From: Bufo bufo
Taxonomy: Eukaryota; Chordata; Amphibia; Anura; Bufonidae
Direction of reading: 5' to 3'
Assembly (NCBI RefSeq): GCF_905171765.1
Contig: NC_053391.1
Coordinates: 149,425,917-149,489,916 of the forward strand
DNA: 64,000 bases
Position numbers and translations under genes: made by a program. This document shows positions 34,370-44,705 of this stretch, one piece after another; position 1 is the stretch's first letter, and the number at the start of each line of letters is the position of its first letter. Under the pieces are notes generated by a model. It was not told where the DNA came from. It searched no databases and saw only the letters and a program-made list of their open reading frames with translations.

Positions 34370-36542
34370 TTAATCTGTCGGCTTGTATATTATCAGAACA
34401 TGAACTCAAAGTTCTGGGTAAAGGTTTGACTTTTGCGCCATCCTGCCACTTCGATTTGTACAGAACCATATTGGACGTGAACAGACTGGCCCGCAGTTTA
34501 ACTCTGCAGCAGCACTTCCAATCAATAGACTCACAGGTGTGCAGTCCAGGAGATGCTGCGGCCAGTATATTCACCTCCAATTTGATTCCAGATCTAGACA
34601 CAATCAACGCTACCTCTATTTCAGACCATATACTGAATCCAACCAGTATGTCTTTTAATGAAATGTTACATGTATATGATCTAATAGAATTGGAAAACAC
34701 TTGTCTCCCTTCTGATGCTGTGCATTGTTCATCAGACTTTAACCCTTCCAACCGTGATTTCTATCCGGTGCAATCTAGATCCCATGCACTGGACAGATTT
34801 CAAGAACTGGTTGAGAGGGATCTTGTCTCATTGAACAATTCTGTAGTTTCACAACATAAGGATTTAAATACTAACAATTTATCCAAAAAAGAATCATTAG
34901 CATTGCGCAATCTCCAAAATAGAGATGATATTGTTGTGAAGCAAGCTGACAAGGGGGAGCAGTGGTCATTCTCAACTGTGAACTCTATAGATCCCTTATT
35001 AACCAGATGTTACACAATGATAGGATCTATGGCATTTTATCAAGTGACCCGCTCCCCTCTTTTCAGCAAGAACTAAAAGCCTTGCTGTTACATGGATTCA
35101 ATTTAGGTGTCCTTAGCCAAAAAGAACATGATTATATTTTTGTTGCATTTCCAGTCATTCCAATTTTACATGCTCTACCAAAAGTGCATAAATAAATTTT
35201 TCCCCCTCCTTTGAGACCAATTGTCTCGGGCATAGGGTCGTATTCAGAACGCCTCTGCCAGTGGGTTGACTCACTACTGCAGCCCTTGATCCCTAATATT
35301 CCTGGTTTCTTGAGGGACACCAAATCGGTCCTACAAGCAGTGCAAGACCTTGAATGGTCCCAAAAATATTCATGGGTAACGGCGGATGTAGTTGCACTTT
35401 ACCCCAGTATTCCCCATGACCTGGTGAATACCTCTTTAGTGTGGTTTTTGGAAAATTTTGGAAATTTTTCTGCGGTGCTATCAGAGTATGTGGTGGCTGT
35501 GGTGGACTTCCTCCTGAGACGAAACTATTTTATGTTTGATGGAAAATTTTTCCTGCAGACATCGGGGGTGTCGATGGGGGCTAAGTTCTCTCCCTCCATT
35601 GCTAATATTTTTATGGCATGGTGGGAGAGAAGCTTTCTCCTCATCGACACCAACCCTTTTTCGGGTCACATAAGGTGGTATGGCCGTTACATCGACGACC
35701 TGATCTTCATTTGGTCGGGCGATGTGGCGGCCATACCGCCTTTCACTGACTATCTGAATGCATGTGTAAACGGTATTCAATTTACCGTCCAACACAGTAC
35801 CAATAACATCGAGTTTCTGGACCTCAGACTCAGGGGGGACTCCGCCACAGCCTCCATATACACCAGCACATATAGGAAACTAACAGCAGGCAACACACTA
35901 CTGCATGCACAGTCATGCCATCCCACACATACTATCAGGAACATACCCAAAGGTGAATTAATCAGGGCCAAAAGAAATTGCAGTGATGAGTCAACCTACA
36001 GGGCGGAGGCGCAAAACATTATAAAAAGATTGACACATAGAGCATATCCGCAAAAAATGATGGAAAAATGCAACAGGGACGTATTAAACATAAATAGAAA
36101 TCTATTGTTAGCCACAAACGTAAAAACAAAGGGCCAAAACATTAGAGAGACATCTAATCAAGATAGAAAAAATATTTTTGTTACACAATATAGCAAGGAA
36201 TATTCCCAAATTTGCAACATTGTGAAAAAGCACTTTCCAGTTCTAGCATGTGACAAAAAATGGGCAGCAATGGCACAAAAGGGCATTAAATGTGCAGCTA
36301 AAAAAGCACCTACTATAGCTAGCTCAGTGAGTCCATCCCTTTTCAAAAATGACAAGTCCCGTACAACCCAGAGCACCTGGTTGTCTAAAAAAGGGAATTA
36401 CAAGTGTGGTCACTCCATTTGTACTTGCTGCAAATATATGAAAAAAAAATCTGTCAAAGTTTTGAATCTACTGTCAATGGCCAGGTTTTTAAAATACATT
36501 CTTTCCTTAACTGCAATACCACACATGCGATTTATTGTATAA
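34350..36542 (+). pseudogene. PLE reverse transcriptase, one frameshift and one stop
   Basis: RT copies the element's RNA at the target site. The N-terminal part (NLSACILSEHELKVLGKGL) is PLE-typical. A single-base loss in a G run near 34952 (QADKG-GEQ, where ADKGGAVVILN is expected) changes frame. TAA at 35193 interrupts ALPKVHK-IFPPPLRPIVSG. From 35211 the frame is open for 443 residues: Asp59 in WVTADVVALYPSIPHD, SGVSMGAKFSPSIANIF, and YIDD at 160-163 in RWYGRYIDDLIFIW give the catalytic aspartates. The linker holds Cys-rich KCGHSICTCCKYM. The frame then departs from the endonuclease at nine A residues (about 36440). Only a few repairs separate it from an intact frame, so it is young. Confidence 0.92.
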
Positions 36543-36856
36543 CATGCACAAAGTGTAGGTTGCAATATGTAGGATGCACAACAAATGCAATAAAAACACG
36601 CATCAGAAAACATATATCAGACATACCGCACCATGCGAACCGCAATATATCTGCGGCAAGTCTTCACTTTGCCATGGTACATGGTGGTGATGTCTCTCAT
36701 ATGTCAGTACAAGGTATTGAAAAAGTTAAAAAACCAATAAGAGGTGGTGACAGAAAACGGAAACTTTTGAACAGAGAATCTTACTGGATTTTCCGTTTGG
36801 AAAGCCGCCAGCCTCATGGTCTAAATAAAAGACTGGACCTTATTCTACAGTATTAA
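36404..36856 (+). CDS. PLE GIY-YIG endonuclease domain
   Basis: This domain nicks target DNA for PLE insertion. The core AIYCITCTKCRLQYVGCTTNAIKTRIRKH matches the PLE version of GIY-YIG: IYC and YVG stand for the name motifs, followed by the conserved Arg and His. It ends RLDLILQY. The frame is open for 150 residues but out of register with the RT by one base at a homopolymer of nine A, in both this copy and the inverted arm. It would normally be the C-terminus of the RT protein rather than a separate product; the Met at its start is not a likely initiation site. Confidence 0.88.
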   Translation: MWSLHLYLLQIYEKKICQSFESTVNGQVFKIHSFLNCNTTHAIYCITCTKCRLQYVGCTTNAIKTRIRKHISDIPHHANRNISAASLHFAMVHGGDVSHMSVQGIEKVKKPIRGGDRKRKLLNRESYWIFRLESRQPHGLNKRLDLILQY

Positions 36857-37083
36857 CTTTAAATTTATCCTCCATTTATTTCTCCTTTCTTTCTCCTCCC
36901 CGCTTTTTTCCTCTAGTTTTTTGAATGTATTGTTTTAATGAATTATATGAAATGAAATTTTGGTATGTTTTTACCTATGTGCACACTTGTAGTTGGGAGG
37001 GGTCGACTCTCAGCCTGATTACTTCAGGTGGAGGAGCTCTTTCCCTCTCCTCTATAAGAACAACTCACAGTGTATTTGAAATT

Positions 37084-37129
37084 GTCATGAGTAAGGGCTG
37101 AAATTGCATTGTGCCCGAAACATGTAGAC
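37084..37129 (+). ncRNA. Hammerhead-ribozyme-like core at the PLE 3' terminal repeat
   Basis: Reads gtcatgagtaagggctg, a loop, then gtgcccgaaacatgtagac, followed by the tail with attgaataaaagcc. The GAAAC box and helix II are intact; the first box is catgagt rather than CUGAUGA. Confidence 0.5.
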
Positions 37130-37364
37130 CTGCATTCTTGTACCTGGATTTTACTGATTATTGAATAAAAGCCTTTGGATTGCCACAAATACAAGCTGGA
37201 CAAAACTTATCTTTTTTCTTCATATCTACATATTTCTCCTGTTTTCGGGTGAAGGAGTTGGTCCGTGCTATACCGGTGGAATCCTTGGCAGGTGAGAGCT
37301 GCTCAAACCCCTGACTTTCACAATACATGAGAAACTACTATAAGGTTTTAACACAGATTATCGT

Positions 37365-37415
37365 TTGGCTTTATAGCTGAGTGGTTAGGGTCCTTGGCTC
37401 TAATGTAGAAGGCTG
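37365..37415 (+). repeat. tRNA-like repeat unit 4, truncated
   Basis: ttatagctgagtggttaggg then ttggctctaatgtagaagg continues the alternating array after the PLE. It is cut at ggctgtg before the box-B region, where the minisatellite begins. Confidence 0.55.
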
Positions 37416-37424
37416 TGCGTACAC

Positions 37425-37835
37425 AGTAGTTTCCCCCACACAGTAGTTTACCCCACACTGCCCCCACAGAGTAGTTTACCCCACACTGCCTCCACACAGT
37501 AGTTTCCCCGACACTGCCCCCACACAGTAGTTTCCCCCACACAGTAGTTTCCCCCACACTGCCCCACACAGTAATTTCCCCCACACTGCCCCCCGCACAG
37601 TAATTTCCCCCCCACTGCCCCCACATAGTAGTTTCCCCGACACTGCCCCCACATAGTAGTTTCCCCGACACTTCCCCACACATTAGTTTCCCCCACAAAG
37701 TAGTTCCCCCCACATTGCCCCATATAGTAATTTGCCCCCGCATAGTAATCCCTCCCATAATAATTTTCCCCCATATAGTCATCCTTCCCATAATAATTTG
37801 CCCCACACAGTAATCCCACCATAATATTTTCCCCC
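37425..37835. repeat. CCCCACA-rich minisatellite
   Basis: Units of about 13-27 bp built on cacagtagtttcccccacac and tgcccc. The minus-strand Gly/Tyr/Val-rich frames (GGNYCVGETTVWG) are by-products. It degrades to ccataataattt variants on the right. Confidence 0.9.
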
Positions 37836-37919
37836 TACATAGTAATTAGCCCCCATACTGCAATTTCCCCCGATGTACTGTCTGTTCACATGTCCTCCTG
37901 TGTGTGTCCCCCAAAGTTA

Positions 37920-38325
37920 GCACATAAAAAAATAAATAAAAAATAAATAAATGAAAGCAAAATACTCACCTATGTCCAGGCACGTGATGGCAGACGCGCA
38001 CACTTCACAGTGCTGCGTCCCAGCACAGGCGCGCGCGATCACTCACACCTGTGCTGGGATTTCACTACCGCATAGGCCTCAGACCTACTAGGCCTGAAGC
38101 CTATGGCGGTGATCGCGGTGGGGCAGGGAACTATGCACTCACGTGCCCTGCCACAGTATATGGGCATTCAGGTCGGCATTCGGGCCCCCAGCAGTGCTGG
38201 GCCCGGGGCTGCCGACCCGAACGACTCTATTGTAAACTGCCACTGACTGGAAGGGGGCCCCTTTGGTGATGGGGGCCCAGGGCAATTGCCCAGTTTGCCC
38301 CCCTAACACCGGCCCTGCTCTTACC
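37920..38325. mobile_element. Possible hAT-like element end
   Basis: The stretch ends gggcaattgcccagtttgcc and caccggccctg, which resembles the terminus of GC-rich vertebrate hAT elements (reverse complement cagggccggtg). It holds short palindromes (gcagtgctgggc; gcccagcac). The opposite end was not found, so the call is weak. Confidence 0.4.
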
Positions 38326-39135
38326 AAGAAGAAGAAAACTACAAAAGTGCAGGTTTCAAAGCAGCTAAGACTATCTTCCTAACTCCCAAGGCAAGATTTA
38401 TGAATTTCTATAAATCATACATAACTCTGAGAAAATGATAGCTCCACAACTTACTATACCAGCAATAACATAGTTACTTATGCTGTTACCTAAACTCCAG
38501 AATATTTCCAGATTATCAGGTCCGGAAATTTACCAGAGTTGGCCTTTCACACTAGTAGCTATCACACCAGAATTGTTCCATGTCGGGTGCGTTCTCACTA
38601 CAGAGGAAATGTTCCAGGTGCCTAGACACTAATTTTCTAGAACATTTACTGCTGTTTTCACACATGCGCTCGCTTGGACATAACCCAGAGTTAGTACAAG
38701 GCTTTGCAGAGAAAAAGTCTGGGTAAAGTCCGGGACTGATATTGCGGATGTGTGCATTCAAACATACAGCCCCTCTGGGTAAACTCCCGAAAATGTCAGG
38801 ATTCTACTATAAGTGTGAATGGGGCTTTAGTGTACCCTGGTTGTCACTATCACTCTCTGGTTTTGTTGGATACTGCAGGCCAATGGATTACACAGATAGC
38901 CCATTTATTTGTATGTGTTCTGTGTAAAGCTCTTTTTCTCCTACAGTGTTACAGCTGGAAAACTGAACTCTTGTTGCTGAGTTACCTCATACGTTGCAGC
39001 TGATAACATTAGGCTTTGTGGTCAGTGTTAAAAATTGTAAATTTTATATACTGTATATTCTGACATGTAAAATTAAAAATATTACCAAAAATTCTTGAAA
39101 TTGTGTTTCACATAAAAACTTCATTTAAATATTGT
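38326..39135. other. Spacer with possible decayed MITE
   Basis: At 38541 ggcctttcacactag and near 38812 gtgtgaatggggc could be worn inverted termini of a Harbinger-type MITE, but no clean target duplication is visible. Otherwise nothing is recognised. Confidence 0.35.
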
Positions 39136-39138
39136 CAA

Positions 39139-39320
39139 AGGGAACCTGTCACCGAGATTTTGTGTATAGAGCTGAGGACATGGGTTGCTAGATGCCCGCT
39201 AGCACATCCGCAATACCCAGTCCCCATAGCTCTGTGTGCTTTTATTGTGTAAAAAAAAATTATTTGATACATATGCAAATTAACCTGAGATGAGACCTGT
39301 TCCTGAGATGAGTCAGGGAC
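39139..39320. repeat. Dispersed repeat fragment
   Basis: It starts aagggaacctgtcaccgaga, a sequence I recognise as widespread in frog genomes, and continues with pyrimidine-poor sequence to an A run. No terminus is found on the right. Confidence 0.4.
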
Positions 39321-39415
39321 AGGACACATATAGACACATATAGACAGGACACATGTCTATATATAGGATAGACATTTTTGTCTAGCTCTATATATCAACT
39401 ATTATTTTTTATTTT

Positions 39416-39478
39416 ATTTCATGCACTTATATAGCGCTGCTATATTCCACAGCGCTTTACAGACATTAGCATCAAGCT
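39416..39478 (-). repeat. SINE-like repeat, piece 1
   Basis: Contains atagcgctgctatattccac and cagcgctttacagac. It continues without loss at 40566 (gtccccaatggggctcacaa) once the PLE insertion and one copy of its 14-bp duplication are removed. Confidence 0.75.
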
Positions 39479-39558
39479 TGAAATCCAAAAGAAATCCCAG
39501 CAGTCGTGTCTTGTATAATCGAGATGTTTTATTCCATCAAATCAAAATTGTCCTACAG

Positions 39559-39596
39559 CCAGGACGCGTTTCGGCAAGCATGCCTTTATCAACAGG
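39559..39596 (-). ncRNA. Hammerhead-ribozyme-like core
   Basis: Minus strand: cctgttgataaaggcatgct then tgccgaaacgcgtcctgg. Helix II is ggca/tgcc, and GAAACGCGUC is intact; the first box is cuguuga, one base from consensus. Confidence 0.55.
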
Positions 39597-39599
39597 TTA

Positions 39600-40188
39600 A
39601 GGTATGCTTAAATGAACAGGTCAATGCCACTCTAGACAATGCCACTCTAGACAATTTTGTTGCCCCAATATTATCAGGATTATCAAGTTCCCTCCTAGTT
39701 TTACTCAGAATAAAAGGAGGGTAACCCCTCTTCTTAAATCTATTGGTCATCTCGTTAATCCTGGTAAATTTTAAATCTGGGTCAGAGACAATTCTTTGTA
39801 CACGCTGATATTGGGATTTTGGAATGGCCCTCTTCAATGCCGGTGGATGAGCACTTGAGAAGTGAAGAATACTGTTCCTATCTGTATCCTTTCTGAAAAG
39901 ATCAGTTGACAGAATACCACATTGGTCCTTAATCACCAGAGTATCAAGGAAGCTCACCTTATGCATGTCACAAACCAATGTAAATTGTAACCCTTCATGT
40001 ATATGGTTCAAATGGTCGAGGAAGGCCAAAAGGGTCTCATGTGGCCCCGCCCATATGCAAAAAATGTCATCAATAAATCTTTTCCATAAGAGGACATTAT
40101 TCTGATACCACATGGTATTATATACATGTAAATCCTCAAAATTTGATATATACGCGTTTGCATAGGGCGGGGCCACATTCAACCCCAT
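39600..40188 (-). pseudogene. PLE reverse transcriptase fragment (palm to linker)
   Basis: Minus-strand reading starts inside the RT (MGLNVAPPYANAYI) and contains WKRFIDDIFCIW, the PLE form of the YxDD catalytic box. It continues with VSFLDTLVIKD and the linker (RAIPKSQYQRVQRIVSD, RFKKRGYPP). It is 5' truncated where it joins the forward arm and ends in the tail, with a short duplication (LSRVALSRVAL). It differs strongly from the PLE at 35211, so it is another PLE subfamily. Confidence 0.9.
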
Positions 40189-40372
40189 CGCCTGTTATGT
40201 TCAATTAAGATATTTGGTAATATGTATACTGTTTGTTCGCTTCTGATATATTGTTGTTTGACATTGCTTAATTTTTTAACACCTTTGGTCCCTCCCACCA
40301 GGGTGGGTGGGTGACGTCATTATGGGCGATATTATCTCTCTATATATACCTGTTCATTTAAGTATACCTTCA

Positions 40373-40410
40373 CCTGTTGATAAAGGCATGCTTGCCGAAA
40401 CGCGTCCTGG
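40373..40410 (+). ncRNA. Hammerhead-ribozyme-like core
   Basis: Plus-strand copy of the motif at 39559-39596: cctgttgataaaggcatgct then tgccgaaacgcgtcctgg. It is followed by the tail with tggaataaaacatc. Confidence 0.55.
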
Positions 40411-40551
40411 CTGTAGGACAATTTTGATTTGATGGAATAAAACATCTCGATTATACAATACATGACTGCTGGGATTTCTTTTGGATTTCAAGTGTATATT
40501 GTTTCCTATCCCGTGTGGCGTGCATTTAGTGAGTGACGGCTGTTTCTTCCA

Positions 40552-40611
40552 ATTAGCATCAAGCTGTCCCCAATGGGGCTCACAATCTAAGTTCCTTATT
40601 AATAATATTCC
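40552..40611 (-). repeat. SINE-like repeat, piece 2
   Basis: Continues piece 1 with gtccccaatggggctcacaa tctaagttcc. It is interrupted at about 40611 by a LINE. Confidence 0.75.
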
Positions 40612-42095
40612 CTATTTTTATATTTATTTAACCAATCACTGGTAACAGGAGTCATCCCAAAAGATTGGAAATTAGCAAATGTGCCCATTCACAAGAAAGG
40701 TAGTAGGGAGGAATCGGGCAACTATAGGCCAGTAAGCCTGACATCAATAGTGGTGAAATTAATGGAAACCATACTTAAGGAGAGGATTGTGGAACATCTA
40801 AAATCCCATGGATTGAAAGATGAAAAACAGCATGGGTTTACTTTAGGGAGATCATGTCAAACTTATCTTATTGATTTTTTTTGATTGGGTGACTAAAATA
40901 ATAGATGGCGGAGGTGCAGTAGACATCGCTTATCTAGACTTTAGTAAGGCTTTTGATACTGTCCCACATAGAAGGCTTATCAATAAATTACAGTCTTTGT
41001 GCTTGGACTCCCATATTGTTGAATGGATTAGGCAGTGACTGAGGGACAAACAACAGAGGGTTGTAGTCAATGGAGTATATTCAGACCATGGTCTTGTTAC
41101 CAGTGGGGTACCTCAGGGATATGTTCTGGGATCCATATTGTTTAATATCTTTATCAGTGAAATTGCAGAAGGCCTGTGTCTTTTTGCTGATGACACAAAG
41201 ATTTGTAACAGGGTAGATGTTCCTGGAGGAATACACCAAATGGAAAAGGATTTAGGAAAACTAGAGGAATGGTCAAAAATCTGGCAACTAAAATTTAATG
41301 TTGATAAGTGCAAGATAATGCACCTGGGGCATAAAAACCCAAGAGCAGAATATAAAATCAGTGATACAGTCCTAGCCTCAGTATCTGAGGAAAGGGATTT
41401 AGGGGTCATTATTTCAGAAGACTTAAAGTTAGTCAGACCATGTCATAGAGCAGCAGGAAATGCTAGCAGAATGCTTGGGTGTATACGGAGAGGCATTACC
41501 AGTAGAAAGAGGGAGGTGCTCATGCCGCTCTACAGTGCACTAGTAAGACCTTATTAGGAGTATTGTGCGCAGTACTGGAGACCATATCTCCAGAAGGATA
41601 TTGATACTTTGGAGAAAATTCAGAGAAGAGCTACTAAACTAGTACATGGATTGCAGGATAAAACTTACCAGGAAAGATTAAAGGACCTTAACATGTATAG
41701 CTTGGAAGAAAGACAAGACAGAGGAGATATGATAGAAACTTTTAAATACATAAAGGGAATCAACAAGGGAAAAGAGGAGAGAATATTCAAAAGAAGAAAA
41801 ACTGCTACAAGAGGACATCGTTTTAAATTAGAGGGGCAAAGGTTTAAAAGTAATATCAGGAAGTATTACTTTACTGAGAGAGTAGTAGGTGCATGGAATA
41901 GCCTTCCTGCAGTAGTGGTAGCTGCAAATACAGTGAAGGAGTTTAAGCATGCATGGGATAGGCATAAGGCCATCCTTCATATAAGATAGGGCCAGGGGCT
42001 ATTCAGAGTATTCAGAATATTGGGCAGACTAGATGGGCCAAATGGTTCTTATCTGCCGACACATTCTATGTTTCTATGCTTTTATGTTTCTATGT
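40612..42095 (+). mobile_element. 5'-truncated non-LTR retrotransposon (CR1/L2 group)
   Basis: It starts within the RT and runs to a 3' end, ggccaaatggttcttatctg then cattctatgtttctatg, with a short repeated tail (tttatgtttctatg). The 5' truncation and repeat-like tail are typical of CR1/L2 copies. It sits inside the SINE-like repeat. Confidence 0.88.
40640..41989 (+). pseudogene. CR1/L2-type reverse transcriptase remnant
   Basis: RT motifs in order: VIPKDWKLANVPIHKKG, NYRPVSLTS, QHGFTLGRSCQT, then after a one-base gain in a T run (40868-40876) YLDFSKAFDTVPH, SGVPQG, and FADDTK (catalytic pair). The C-terminal part has FKYIKGINKGKEERIF and GAWNSLPAVVV, ending HKAILHIR at 41989. Stops lie at 41036 (RQ-stop-LRD) and 41555 (RPY-stop-EY), and residues are missing just before the FADD box. 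It is inactive. Confidence 0.9.
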
Positions 42096-42238
42096 GTTTG
42101 CAGTGTGGGAGGAAACCGGAGTACCCAGAGGAAACCCACACAGACACAAGGAGAACATGCAAATTCCATGTAGATGGTGTCCTTGGATTCGAACATAGGA
42201 ACCCAGTGCTGTAAGACACCAGTGCTAGCCACGTTGGC
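42096..42238 (-). repeat. SINE-like repeat, piece 3 with tRNA-like head
   Basis: tgtgggaggaaaccggagta, then gagaacatgcaaattcc, and on the minus strand ggctagcactgg (box A-like) and cctatgttcgaatccaa (box B-like). In order with pieces 1 and 2 it forms one minus-strand repeat with a tRNA-derived 5' end. Confidence 0.7.
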
Positions 42239-42241
42239 TTA

Positions 42242-42737
42242 GGCCTTTTCACACGACCGTTTTTTTTTTTCTGTTTACAGGCCGTTTTTATCTTTCCGTA
42301 TACGGTCCGTATACGGAACCATTCATTTCAATAGTTCCGGAAAAAAACAAAACGGAATTTACTCCGTATTCATTCCATTTCCGTTTTCCCGTTTTTCAGT
42401 TCCGTAGAAAGATAGAACATGTCCTAATATTGCCCGCAAAACACGTTCCGTTGCTCCATTAAAGTTAATGGGTCTGCATAAAAGAGGAACACATACGGAA
42501 ATGCATCCGTATGTCTTCCTTATCCGTTCCGTTTTTGTGGAACCATCTTTTGAAAATGTTATGTCCAGCCCAATTTTTTCTGTGTAATTACCGTATACTG
42601 TATATGCCATACGGAAAAACGGAAAAGAAAAACGGAACAGAAACGGAAACACAATGGAAACTAAAAACGGAACAAGGGATCCATGAAAAACGGACCGCTA
42701 AACACTGAAAAAGCCATACAGTCATGTGAAAGAGGCC
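42242..42737. mobile_element. Harbinger-type MITE with TTA target duplication
   Basis: Left end ggccttttcacacgaccg and the reverse complement of the right end, ggcctctttcacatgactg, are matching inverted termini; TTA flanks both (42239-42241, 42738-42740). The interior repeats cggaa/ttccg motifs. No transposase is present. Confidence 0.88.
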
Positions 42738-42740
42738 TTA

Positions 42741-43486
42741 GTTTGAGACAGAATTTTTATCAGATATGTGGTGCAATTTTGGCATTGAATGTTACATAAG
42801 GTCACACCCCTTTCCCAAAAAGCTACACTCCTTTCTGATAAGCTACGCAGAGGGTACTTAGGAACAGAGGGTTTCTCATTAACAAAATGTGCCAAATTGC
42901 ACTAAAAATGTGCCAGATTGCTCCAATTTATGCCAAATTTAGGCAGAGTTTACGGCAGCGGATAGGTGCACTGACATTAGTAAATGTAGACCACTGTGTT
43001 TGTGGCTATATGGTCACTTTTGCAATAAAAAAAAACATTAAAAAAAACACAAAAATTATAAAACTGGATTTCTAGTTAAAATAGGATAATGCAATCCTAC
43101 ATACATTCAGTATTGCATCAAAGTACATACTATCCATGTACTAAATTGATCCATGTGTAAATATGACCATAGGTAGATTATCTGGGCTATAATCAGTCAG
43201 GTATCATTAGCGTATGTAAACTCTGCTGTAACATATAAATTGAATTGCTAAATGCTGATTACCCTGTTATGCACAGTTCAGTAGGAAAACTGAGTACACT
43301 CACTTTAAAATTTTCAAGAGATTTCCTATAAAGAGTGCTAATACATTAGCTAGTACATTAACTATATTCCATGCAGAACAGTTTCACAAAAACAGATTAT
43401 TGTAGAGATATTGAAAAACATCTGGTGCCACTGTATTCTAGGCACTATTTTATTAGTGGGTCACTGAGACAGCAGATGCTGTGTGA
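42741..43486. other. AT-rich spacer
   Basis: A small duplication of 'aaatgtgccaaattgc/aaatgtgccagattgc' lies at 42885-42920. No gene or element is recognised. Confidence 0.45.
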
Positions 43487-43497
43487 TAGATAGATAA

Positions 43498-43549
<52 letters not shown>
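43487..43549. repeat. (GATA)n microsatellite
   Basis: About 15 gata units with one aata interruption near the start. Confidence 0.97.
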
Positions 43550-43550
<1 letters not shown>

Positions 43551-43916
43551 ACTACAAATAACAGCACATTGCTCATCAAATGCACAAAGATTTAACAGCC
43601 TACAATCTGGGCAAAGTAGGACCCAGCTATACGATACATGCCTCTCCTGTGTTTTCAGCCTACAATATGGGCAAATTAGAATATGTAATCCTGATGATTA
43701 AAAGCATCCAGTAAATAGGAAGTGGTGCATGGTTCAAAATAACCAACAGAGGACGCCACCCCAGCGGTATTATTTTTTTCCCTTTGATAGATAAATAGAT
43801 AGCTATAACATGGTCATCAATACAGATAAATAAGAAAAAAAGATATGTCTATGTGCAGATGAAGTAGAAAACAACATGAGAAAAGTATTGTATTGCAGAT
43901 TTTTGTTTGAAATTAA

Positions 43917-44300
43917 AGGCTATGTACACCTTTGGGGGGCAATTTTTTATGATCGCATTTTACTCATTTTGGGTAAAAAGTATTGAGCTATTCTGTCACA
44001 GATGGTTAACTGTTTATGTGTAAATGGTACTTTCACTTTCACTTTGTGCTGGTCATCTAATAAACCTTATCTCAAAATTACTAAAAGGTCATAAACACTT
44101 AATTAACCCACATTCTTATTAGTAAGATAATAATTGAACTATAATTATTGTTGAGCAGGTCAGAGATATACTAGACTCCACGCTGCACAAAGACAGAGGT
44201 TCAAAGTTTTAATAACGACCAATTGAAAAAATTATTTTTAGCTCAAAATGAGTACAATGCAATAATTTAAAAAAATTACCCCTAAATGCGTACATAACCT
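43917..44300. mobile_element. TTAA-flanked MITE (piggyBac-like)
   Basis: Left end aggctatgtacacctttggg and the reverse complement of the right end, aggttatgtacgcatttagg, are inverted termini. TTAA lies directly outside each (43913-43916 and 44301-44304). It is 384 bp and non-coding. Confidence 0.8.
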
Positions 44301-44309
44301 TTAAGTTAA

Positions 44310-44705
44310 AAGGGTTTTGCAAGACTTTAATACTGATGACCATCAGTATCTAATCAGTGGGGATCTGACACCCGGGACCCCAGTCTATCGGCTGTTTGAG
44401 AATACAATGGTGCTTGCAGTAGCGTCATCGCCTTCTCTCAGCTTTTCCTGGGCCAGTAACAACATGTTTATCAGTCACATAGCCTAGGCGCAACTTAGCC
44501 CAGCTGAGCCCCATGGAAGTGAATGGGGCTGAGCATGATAACAGGCACAGCCAGGATACAATGTGTGGTGCAGTACTTGGTACGCTGGGAAAAGGCCATG
44601 GTGCTCACAGGAGCGTCAGTGCCTTCTCAAATAGCTGATAGACATGGGTCCCAGGTGTTAGACCACCACCGATCAGATACTGATGACCTATTCCCACCCA
44701 AAGTT
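44310..44705. mobile_element. Fold-back repeat
   Basis: gatgaccatcagtatctaat then cagtggggatctgacaccc on the left is matched, inverted, by gggtgttagaccaccaccg-like sequence and agatactgatgacc on the right. This gives arms of about 50 bp or more around a GC-rich centre (a frog-type non-autonomous element). Target duplications are unclear. Confidence 0.65.

Larger units (their letters stand above)
31999..37324 (+). mobile_element. Composite Penelope-like element with 13-bp target duplication
   Basis: acatgagaaacta occurs at 31986-31998 and 37325-37337 and brackets the whole insertion. Inside, 31999-33314 is an inverted 3' part (tail, GIY-YIG, end of RT) and 33315-37324 is a forward copy with leader, ORF1, RT, endonuclease and tail. 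The inverted arm matches about 35925-37240 of the forward copy with very few differences. A 127-bp leader/tail segment (gacaaaacttatctttt to tttcacaata) occurs at 33362-33488 and at 37200-37326, so the forward copy has terminal direct repeats typical of PLEs. The arms' near identity suggests a recent insertion. Confidence 0.93.
39479..40551 (-). mobile_element. Second PLE insertion, with 14-bp target duplication
   Basis: attagcatcaagct flanks the insertion at 39465-39478 and 40552-40565. The left arm is an inverted PLE 3' part (tail, hammerhead-like core, RT end on the minus strand), joined near 40190 to a forward terminal repeat (tail and hammerhead-like core on the plus strand). The two arms' terminal segments (39490-39596 and 40373-40490) are inverted copies. 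This is the same head-to-head design as the PLE at 31999. Confidence 0.92.

Noticed and set aside
37348..37822. Gly/Tyr-rich minus-strand frames of 124-152 residues
   Set aside because: They come from a CCCCACA minisatellite in overlapping frames.
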